Shown: piece after piece, positions 1 through 31,500 of the stretch
Layout of the letters: each line of letters opens with the position of its first letter
Numbering within the stretch: position 1 is the first letter of the stretch
Origin: Cristatella mucedo
Taxonomy: Eukaryota > Bryozoa > Phylactolaemata > Cristatellidae
DNA length: 31,500 nt
Assembly (NCBI GenBank): GCA_009760855.2
Contig: WPIO01000002.1
Coordinates: 3,084,501-3,116,000 of the forward strand
Reading direction: 5' to 3'
The notes under the pieces: generated by a model
The model's input: only the letters and a program-made list of their open reading frames with translations
Databases searched by the model: none
Told to the model about the DNA's origin: nothing
Program-made: the position numbers and the translations under genes

Positions 1-1
1 C

Positions 2-24048
<24,047 letters not shown>

Positions 24049-24121
24049 GTGCCGTACTGAGAGTGACACACGGCAAGAGAGGGGCGGTGCTGAGCACGAT
24101 ACAAAGCACACTGCTGGCCAC

Positions 24122-24504
<383 letters not shown>

Positions 24505-24691
24505 GCTCCACTTGTGCAATCCATTATTGCTTAAGCATATAATTCAGAAGGTCCTCAGATTATATGGCAGTGGATTGGATCTTGCTTGCAGATCTATTTT
24601 TATTTATTTTGAATACATGTTTTTTTAATTCAATCCATATTTTTATTGCCTCTTCTCAATTGCACTTGCACATACCGAAAGCTGCTCAGGC

Positions 24692-24783
24692 TTTGAGTGC
24701 TTTATACGAAACTCCTGTGTTACACCCACATAGTCTTTGGGGATTTGTGGAGTTACAGGTGGAGATGCACTACACTACACTGC
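24692..24783 (+). repeat. Interspersed repeat, pair of 30.3 kb copy (+ copy)
   Basis: About 92 bases, from TTGAGTGCTTTATACGAAAC to GGAGATGCACTACACTACAC, resemble the reverse complement of 30291-30383. The 30 kb copy lies downstream of a LINE C-terminal frame, so this is likely a tail fragment of the same element. Confidence 0.75.
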
Positions 24784-25264
24784 AGTATGTCAGCTAGTAG
24801 TCTTCTGCCAACCCTGTCAGTATATTAGCTGCTATTTTCATGTTAAATTTTATACTTTAGTTTGTTATGAGCAGCTAAAATATCAATGGGACAGCTTGTA
24901 GAAGTAGCCACGGATAAAATTTATTTACATCGAAAAAATTAGATTAAAAGGAATGCTAATTGAAGGAGAAATTTTTCTGAAGGAAAAATCTTCCTATTAG
25001 AATATAACGACTTGGTTATCTGTCAGCAGGGCTGTAGAAATGCTAACAAGCAAACTTGGCTTTGGTATTTTAGTAACACGACACTGCAATTGACACCCTC
25101 ATGGCCATCCTCGTCAGCATAGTCTCCTTGCTCTGCCTGGGCCCTGACAGTTTGCATTTTGATGCACGTATAGCTCGTGATCTGTGTTGCAGCCACATCG
25201 ACTGCTCATTAACAGTACCCAAGGAGCATCAAAGCAGCTGATTTGCTCATAAGTTCACTGTCGC

Positions 25265-25334
25265 TAAGAAAGTGCCCTTGCAGCTAGGAAAGTGCCCTCC
25301 AGCTAACACCACTTGGAAAATGCCCTAGCAGCTC
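25265..25334. repeat. Short tandem repeat, about 20-base unit
   Basis: Three imperfect units of the form GGAAAGTGCCCT-GCAGCT: at 25267, 25287 and, after a 9-base spacer, near 25315. Confidence 0.7.
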
Positions 25335-25366
25335 AAGTAGAAAGCCTGTGTCAAAATAAAAAAGAT

Positions 25367-25414
25367 ATCCAATTTGTGCTGCACTAGGGAAGCCTAGTGC
25401 AGCACAAATTGGAT
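25367..25414. repeat. Perfect palindrome, 22-base arms, 4-base loop
   Basis: The arm at 25367-25388 (ATCCAATTTGTGCTGCACTA then GG) is exactly reversed and complemented at 25393-25414. The loop is GAAG. It is of mixed composition, not a simple repeat. Confidence 0.94.
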
Positions 25415-25504
25415 GCCAGAAAAGTTCCCAAGGCTTGCACATACCTTTCCGACTTGCAAGTCTGTGTGAAAACACCAGGCAAAGTAAATAGTCGTACGTC
25501 CTAG

Positions 25505-25520
25505 CAGTGGCAAAACCAGG
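25505..25520. repeat. Possible hAT-type transposon end, second copy
   Basis: CAGTGGCAAAACCAGG differs from the motif at 12967 at one internal position over this length. No matching opposite end was found. Confidence 0.3.
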
Positions 25521-26363
25521 ATTTAATCTGAGGAGCAAGCCCTCCACAATTTTAATACATGGGGCAAGGTCAGCAAGATTTTTGTGTAGGTGGGACATGA
25601 CCCACAACTAATTAAGGTATAGCATAAAATCATAGCAAATATTTGACACGAACTCGGTGGTTGCCCTTCGAGTGGAATTAAGACATAATTTCGTCGTTGA
25701 TGACGGTCGGAGAAGGATTGTCAGCAAAGGACTATGGGGCAGGCCCAGGTCGCTGCTCCACTGCAGGGTGAAGACAAATGGCCACTGCCTCCTTGGGCTC
25801 TGCCACTGCTTGAAACATGTACCGCTAACATTCACTTTTAGATGTTAGCAAAATTTCGGAAATTGAATGGCAATACAACCAACCTACTAGTTATGGTCAG
25901 AATTTTTTGGAAATTGGAAAAGTGCTGCTGCTGCCCACGTGTCTGCTTCTACAGTTGCTGCTTCAATGTTGTTTTATTGTTGCTGGCATCTCCAGGCTGG
26001 TTATTGCAGCTCAACGTCATGGTCAGGCTCGGCAGTTCACTGCTGCTATTCCAAGCACTCTTCAAAATGCTGACAACCCTCCCACCTGCGAGTGGTGGTG
26101 GGTTAGTGCTGTCCAAATTACCTAACTTCATTCAAGGGAGCAGGATAAGTGTACACTGCTATAATTGCAGAGCCAACACCGGTGATGACTTCCTTTGGTC
26201 ACACTATACCGCGATGTCAGCCCACACTCGGCGGCCTATTATTCCTTAAGATAAGCTAGTGACTTTACCAAAGGAAGGAGGCAGACCAGCAGCTCGTGTG
26301 AGAACGAAGCCCGGCAGAAAAAGAACTTTAAACTCCAAACACTTCGATCATGCTTTCTTTGCA

Positions 26364-26446
26364 GCAAATGTAAAGTGCCTGGAAAGAGACTGAGTTCTCT
26401 GAGGGTGCTTTATCAAGTGTGTTATTATTATTAATATTATTATCAT
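26364..26446 (+). mobile_element. LINE 3' tail fragment
   Basis: GCAAATGTAAAGTGCCTGGAAAGAGACTGAGTTCTCTGAGGG-type sequence, then TGCTTTATCAAGTG and ATT repeats. It matches the tail of the 9 kb copy without any coding part. It is in + orientation, so it is not the 3' end of the minus-strand LINE beside it. Confidence 0.82.
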
Positions 26447-26539
26447 TAAGCAATCATCTAGGTCATTACAGGGATCACTGGGTAAGGAGCTAACCTAGCA
26501 GCGGTTAGGGGGATGGTTGATTGTCGACATCAGCATTTT

Positions 26540-27660
26540 TGGATTGTGCATATGTGGTTTAACATTTTTTTTTATAGAAGCTAGCTGTGACCTTCGCTAG
26601 GATCGATTGATACGATCTACAATAGTCCGCGTATGCCTGCCGATGGACAGTCAGTCCTGATCTTGTGTTTGCTTTTTCAAGCTTGCGTTTAATAGACCTA
26701 GCAAGTTTACTGTGGTAAACCACAGACCATCTGGGCGAGAATACACAATGCACTTGGAGGTGAAAATTCGTCGAGCATGCCAGCTAGTGTCGTGTTGCTG
26801 CAATCTAGCAATGATGACAGGTCGGAAGGGGGATTGAGCAGCAGTGGCGAAGCAGATATTCTCGCATGGACAGCAGCCATGTCAAGGGCCCTTAGAATTC
26901 GCAATTCGCAGGTGATTTTAGATTAGGAAGAGGAGGCTACACATTGTAGACTAATGAGATCTGCATATGGTCAGATAAGCAGACTTTTGGTAACAATTGG
27001 TGACGATTGTGCAATTGTAGGAACAAATTTGGTCGAGTGTGTGACCCTTGATGTGAGTAGGGCCATGCACATGAGCCGCAAGAGCCAATGAGTCAGTCAG
27101 TTCACGAAATTCAGCGCTGAAGGCGGCAGTTAAGTTATCAAAATGAATGCTGTAATCACCTATAATGAAGAAAGATTGATTTTTTGCACACAGAATCGAA
27201 ATGGGATCAAAGAAATCTGAGATAAAGGAGGACTTGGCACCTGGTGGACGATAGACTACTGCCAACATCGGTAGCTTGTTGTCGGGTGAAATCAAGACAA
27301 TAGATTAGAAAGACTGCTTCGAGGGTACTGCAAATGGCTTAAACTCTGAAGTCTCGAACGTGTGATAATAGCGACTCCACCTCCAGTTTTGATTGATCTG
27401 TGGGTGTGAAAAAAGGAGAAACACCAGTCGGAGTTGTATCTTTAATTGTCGGGCAGTTTACCAATTTTAGCCAAGTTCCAGTCAAAGCGAGCAGGTCGAG
27501 ACCTTTTTCAAAAATAAGGTTGATCAATAATAGGGGTTTATTGCACGTTACGCGAGGATTCCAAAGATTCCAAAGACAAGCCTTAAGTTGGGCCGGCAGA
27601 TTTATAACAGGCCTGGTGACCACTGTGTCAGAGAGGCACACAGTAACGCTTGAGGGGGAA
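26540..27660 (-). pseudogene. Broken LINE: APE endonuclease and linker region
   Basis: Read on the minus strand, 27641-27339 shows the start of an APE-type endonuclease (LDLLALTGTWLK, then TPTGVSPFF). After a frame break, 27295-26951 continues it (VVYRPPGAKSSFISDFFDP, FIIGDYSIHFDN, HGPTHIKGHTLDQI). The segment 26904-26559 gives the linker (MLDEFSPPSA and a Lys/Arg-rich ARSIKRKLEKANTRSG helix). These landmarks fit CR1/L2-type elements of the jockey group. The usual GDFN catalytic motif reads GDYS, and the frames are shifted at least twice. The reverse-transcriptase core is absent. It is a dead fragment. Confidence 0.82.
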
Positions 27661-27729
27661 CGCGCTGAGTGGATGGAGAGGTGCTAGGAAGACCAAACGA
27701 GCAGGTACTCAGCTCGAAGCGCCTGCCAA

Positions 27730-27790
27730 GCGAGCAGCTGGCTCAGCTGGTAGAGCTTCTCAGCTTCTCAGCTGGTCCCAAGGCGGCTCC
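27730..27790 (+). pseudogene. Possible tRNA or SINE head fragment (A box only)
   Basis: TGGCTCAGCTGGTAGAGC is a good tRNA D-arm/A-box sequence. It is followed by a repeat, TTCTCAGCTTCTCAGC, and no B box, so it cannot fold as a tRNA. Confidence 0.35.
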
Positions 27791-27969
27791 GTGGCGCTTT
27801 TCTTTTGTTAATGCATAATTCACGGATCTTAGCAACAGCAATACCATCCAGGAAATCATTTTAAAAACGATAACGAAGCCATAGTAGGTACGTGCGATCA
27901 TAAATAATATGCACGTTACTAGCTGCCGGCGTATCTAAGGCTGGTGCCGGCTTGGCAAGCCCAGCAGCC

Positions 27970-28610
27970 CGAAGAGATAATAATGATAATCATTATAACA
28001 CACTTTATAAAGCGCCCTCAGAAAACTCAATCTCATTATAGGCGCTTTACATTTGCTGCACAGGAAACACGATCGAATGTTGAGTGGTAGTATGCTTGAT
28101 AAACAACATGAATAACGTGGCTAGGGTTAACAAGCATAGAGTCAGCAAGCATAAGCACATGAAGGATGAATCACAGGGACCCACTAAATGCTGTCCTAAA
28201 TAGGTGTTTTAAGTTCTTTTTTAATGTGGTCAAGTCAGGGGATGTTGTGACGAAAGTCAGGAGTGAGTTCCAGGCTGTGGGAGCTACAAACTAAATGCAC
28301 GGTCTCCAAAGGATTTGATGGTTGTACGAGGTATAGGTAAACACTTAGATTCCAAAAAGCTGGTGGTAGGATGCTTGGCCTGGTGGGGCAGTAGATCTGA
28401 GAGGTAGGCTGGAGCCATAGAATGAAAGGACCTAAAAGTGAGCGACAAAACCTTGAAGTCGATGCATGCATTTGCTTGACTGGTAGCCAGTGCATGTCGG
28501 CTCGAAGTTATGTGATGTGGCAACTTTGATGCTCAAGACAGACAAGCCTAGCTGCAGAGTTTTGCAGCAGCTGTAAGCGACTGATTGGACCTGAGATAAG
28601 AGTTTAGATG
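27970..28610 (-). mobile_element. LINE 3' fragment, minus strand (same family as 9 kb)
   Basis: On the minus strand the order is QNSAARLV (near 28580-28550), IDFKVLSLTFRSFHSMAPAY, KSFGDRAF and, after a small frame break at about 28287, a decayed WNSL..TSPDLTT and FRTAFSGSL. The tail on the left reads as the reverse complement of GCGCC...GGGCGCTTTATAAAGTG with TTATCATTATTATC at its end. Frameshifts show it is dead. Confidence 0.85.
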
Positions 28611-29171
28611 TTGATATTCATGTAATTTCTTACGTGCTACGGTAATCAACAAACAGATAATCTTTAAACAAGTCTTAGCTGTATCGGTTTCTGTATAGGA
28701 AGTTCGCAAGAAGTTCGGTTTTTCCAAGAGAATACTGCAAACAGCAAGGAACAGTGTAGTTCGAGCAGCTGATTTGGCATATCTGAAAGATGCCAGAGTT
28801 TGTGTGATCGGGTATGCTTACCAGATAGATCTTCGGACACTCAGATTCACCTTCCAAGGCAATGTTGAAGTTTTCCGTGATTTTGCATGGGTGCAAGCTA
28901 GTAGTAGCATAAAGCAAGTTGGCAGCTGTATCCGAGACTGTAATGCTATTCATCGACTTTATGTGTGTTCGCGGGAGAGCATGTGTGCACCTATGTGAGT
29001 GCTGTGTATGCATTTGTTTGTGTGAGCGTGTGCGTGCACGTGTGTTTGTGTTTGCATATATGTGCAAGTGTGCGTGCATGAGTGTGTGTGTGTGTGTGTG
29101 CGCACGCGAGGCGCTTGTGAGTCTGTGTGTGTGTGTGTGCGCGCGCATGTGTGCATGTGTTCTTCGATGGA
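28611..29171. other. No gene seen; GT-rich right half
   Basis: 28611-28980 holds nothing I recognise. 28980-29160 is an imperfect GT/GC-rich purine-pyrimidine tract with pure GT runs near 29083-29100 and 29124-29140. Confidence 0.6.
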
Positions 29172-29337
29172 GAGCCTTGATGGCACACCAGGTAAGGCGA
29201 TTGCTTTTCACAACCTCTTTCCCGAGGTCGTGGGTTCGAATCCTGTGGTGGGCAGTTCTTTATTGCTGCTGCAAGCAGTGGCGATAGCCGTAAAGGCTCT
29301 TCTGTCACTACACAGAAGAGTCTGTCAAATCAGGCAG
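29172..29337 (+). mobile_element. tRNA-derived SINE, best copy (copy 3)
   Basis: An A-box-like TGGCACACCAGGTAAGGCG lies near the start and a canonical B box GGTTCGAATCC at 29233-29243. The body after the tRNA-like part reads TTATTGCTGCTGCAAGCAG, GCCGTAAAGGCTCTTCTGTC and a ...GTCAAATCAGGCAG end. It is about 75 percent similar by eye to the opposed copy at 29.9 kb. Promoter boxes look intact; the anticodon region does not fold as a normal tRNA. Confidence 0.82.
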
Positions 29338-29857
29338 TATTTTTTTGATAGTCACACTGTTTGCTGGCATGCTCCTCAATAGATCACCGTATTGCACCCT
29401 AGCTATCTCTGATAAGAGAGGCACAGCAATTATAATTGGTTGGGCTCCAAGCTTGTTTTAGCCATAGTTATTGCTAAAGTAAGCTCTGCATCCAGCAAGG
29501 ATGTTAGATGTGGTCTTTCTTGCTTGTCTTTCAGATAGTCCACTATCGGAAGGCAGGTATGTGAAGCATTCTTGCCTTGGAAGGTTGTAAACCGATCTGT
29601 CTCTCACACTCCATTCAAGGACCGGACAACAGTCAGCAGTAGCCAACTGATGAGACTAACCGCCTGAAGAATTGTAACGAAATCTCGCCTAATCTCGACC
29701 ATCCAAAATGTCAGAGGTCTATTTTGTTATGCTCTACTCCACGTATTAACAACAAGTCACAATCTCTGAGGCAGGAAGCATCAGACTCAATGCTACTATT
29801 AGTTAACCACTATTTCGGCATGCTAATGTAATGCAAACTTATAAATAAAAATAAATC
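29338..29857. other. Spacer between two SINE copies
   Basis: No gene or repeat is recognised; the minus-strand open frame at 29458-29646 has no family features. Confidence 0.5.
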
Positions 29858-30024
29858 CTAGCTGATTCAACAGCCTCTTTTTGTATAGCGACAGATGAGC
29901 CTTTACGGCCATCACAACGGCTTGCAGCAGCGATAAAGGATCGCCCAACGGCAGGAATCGAACCCACGACCTCGGGAGCGAAGTCGCGAAAGCAACCACC
30001 TTACCGAGTGTGCCACCACGGCTC
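29858..30024 (-). mobile_element. tRNA-derived SINE, minus-strand copy 4
   Basis: The reverse complement begins GAGCCGTGGTGGCACACTCG, then GTAAGGTGGTTGCTTTCGCG, has B box GGTTCGATTCC, and continues TTATCGCTGCTGCAAGCCG and GCCGTAAAGGCTCATCTGTC, ending GTTGAATCAGCTAG. It shares every block with the 29.2 kb copy and its last 13 bases with the 4.3 kb copy. Confidence 0.85.
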
Positions 30025-30287
30025 ATCACCAGCATTGTCCGATAGCCGTTTGTAGATTAATGCTCTCCCAAGTATGCAGAAGCAGGCAGAACACCGAAGC
30101 TTGCTCACGACCACATGTATTTTTGCAGGTACCGACAGGGCTCCCGAATGCACGCCCTCCCAGCCACAACTCATCCCTAGAGTTGGCTGGATGACAAGGC
30201 CAGCCTGTGTCCAAACTGCAGCATCCAGACCACAGCTGAGCACTGGCCAGTCCCTAGTGCCCCACCCACCAGCTGTTCGACCCTGGG

Positions 30288-30640
30288 CCGGTAATGTAAT
30301 ACAATGTATCTCCGTCTGTAACTCCACAAAGTCATAAAGACCATGTGAGTGTTACGCAGGAGAGTTTTGTATAGCGCACTCACAGCCTAATCGGCTTTCG
30401 GTACTCATTCGGTAGCCAACAGACTTCGTCTCACGCAACAAAGAGAAAGTGGAAAGCATAGCAGAGTCAGGAGAGCAGTTGAGGTAGTGAGTAGCATGGA
30501 AGTAGCAGCTCAGGACCGCTGAAAAGGATGAGCCATAGTCGACAGTAGGGGAGTAGTTGTCGTTGCATAAGAATTGTGGAAGCGAGTTCAACAGTCTAGG
30601 ACCTGCAGAGCTAAACCTTCTGTCGGAAGGCACTATCGGT
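30288..30640 (-). mobile_element. Second LINE family, C-terminal fragment and tail
   Basis: On the minus strand a 93-codon frame from 30633 begins RRFSSAGPRLLNSLPQFL, the conserved C-terminal motif of many animal LINE proteins (Arg-x-Phe-Ser-x-Ala-Gly-Pro then Trp-Asn-Ser-Leu-Pro, with Leu in place of Trp here). The following sequence differs from the 9 kb family. The tail contains GAGTGCGCTATACAAAACTC and a block shared with 24692-24783. Confidence 0.72.
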
Positions 30641-31500
30641 TTGCCTGCAGCAGTTGATGTGCCCAGAATCTAGAATCATGCACATACACAGAAACACAAA
30701 CCACACCATTGAAAAGCTATCCACTAGCGCATACATTGGATGGGGTGGCTGCTTCACCTGAGTGCCCTCGGATGCAAGAGTAAGTGAACAGCACTACTGT
30801 AGGCATCAAAAAGGGGCATCGAATGATGCAGAAATATTAAATAGAAGAATGGGCTGGCATTCCACTTTTTTCTTGCTCGTTGTGTCGAACGATTTTTTAA
30901 ACTGCTGGCCAATATCCATAAAGAGTTGGGCATGAGTCGTAATGATTCTCTAATATCAAGCTACTGGCCGATAACCTTACAATAACCGGAATTATTGCAT
31001 CGGATTCCGATGATAATGATGATTCAGTCACTACTAGGCTTAACATTGACTTATCCCCATGCATCAGATCCCTCCTGCAACGACTTTGAACAACTGCAGG
31101 TATGTTTGAAGGAGTAATTTTGGTGGCATGCCTTTTATTGTCGATGACTCGTGCAGACAGAATAATTGCTGCCAGTATGGTTCACAGGCATTAGGTAGGT
31201 AAATTCGCAGCCAACAATGGAGGAGCTATTTATGAGCAAACACTGAGTACACTATGTGACATGCGAGCAGCATAAGAAATATGCCGACATCATCGTCACT
31301 ATCAGGCATTTTAGCGATTTGCATAGTAGACCAAAGCTGTTCTTCAGTGGGTTATGTCCTTCTCAATCGCCTAGCCTATTCTTCGTCCATCATATGTTGA
31401 CACTAGGATCATGGGGCGAAAGCAAAACAGGCTCTGAAGTAGATTTTGGCCATGGATGCCACCACTGCTGCTGCTGCTGGTTACCGAGTGCCCAACTCGA
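30641..31500. other. No supported feature
   Basis: No gene, RNA or mobile element is recognised. A short (CTG)4-5 run lies at about 31465-31481. Confidence 0.5.

Larger units (their letters stand above)
24505..26363. other. Downstream region without a supported gene
   Basis: It holds a fragment of the second LINE family's tail (24692-24783), a small tandem repeat (25265-25334), a perfect palindrome (25367-25414) and a hAT-like motif (25505-25520). An AATAAA lies at 25355-25360 but is about 1.3 kb from the stop codon. The open frame at 25842-26249 shows no family signature. Confidence 0.5.

Noticed and set aside
25842-26249. A 135-residue plus-strand open frame
   Set aside because: No recognisable domain, Cys- and Leu-rich chance composition, no supported splice context.
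29172-29245. A working tRNA gene
   Set aside because: A and B boxes are present, but the anticodon arm and acceptor ends do not pair, and the same head recurs with a common non-tRNA body, so it is a SINE.

Overview
This is eukaryotic, animal-type genomic DNA. It has spliced genes with GT-AG introns, degenerate LINE pieces with APE endonuclease and reverse-transcriptase C-terminal remnants, tRNA-like SINEs, and long GA, CA/GT, TA and ATT microsatellites. There are no operons, Shine-Dalgarno sites or bacterial-type genes. The one clear gene is a dystroglycan homologue, a family known to me only from animals. The repeats and the unusual gene structure point to an invertebrate, possibly an early-branching one such as a sponge; the sequence alone does not settle the lineage.

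Region 1-24,048 (+ strand) holds most of this gene, with the 5' end outside the window. A large serine-, alanine- and glutamine-rich exon opens the window and ends with a phase-1 donor at 1193. About ten short exons follow (2542-2730, 3937-4143, 7230-7421, 7519-7704, 11466-11714, 13689-13853, 13966-14139, 16102-16293, 18310-18525, tentatively 20030-20095). Each is a multiple of three long, begins and ends in phase 1, and encodes Ser/Thr/Ala-rich mucin-like sequence. A 164-base exon (21372-21535) encodes the first half of a cadherin-like (CADG) domain. The terminal exon (22993-24048) completes it and adds a SEA-like domain with a Gly-Ser cleavage site, one transmembrane helix, a cytoplasmic tail, and PPRY and PPPY motifs near the C-terminus. 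The joined model stays in frame for about 1,415 residues. The inferred protein is a matrix receptor: a very long, probably O-glycosylated stalk outside the cell, autocleaved near the membrane, with a tail able to bind the WW region of a dystrophin-like protein.

The introns carry mobile and simple repeats: a pair of long perfect hairpins (2982-3190), GA/GACA arrays up to 660 bases, tRNA-like SINEs (4.3 and 12.6 kb), LINE 3' ends (8.3-9.4 and 22.0-22.8 kb), and a small minisatellite (16.9 kb). A GA array of about 380 bases starts 74 bases after the stop codon.

Region 24.05-31.5 kb has no gene I can support. It holds a perfect 22-base-arm palindrome (25.4 kb), minus-strand LINE pieces (26.5-28.6 kb and 30.3-30.6 kb), and two opposed copies of the SINE (29.2 and 29.9 kb). 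Several LINE pieces share a 3' tail with an AGAGAGATTAAG..CTCT core, and one GA microsatellite sits exactly in that core, suggesting the retrotransposon seeds these arrays.
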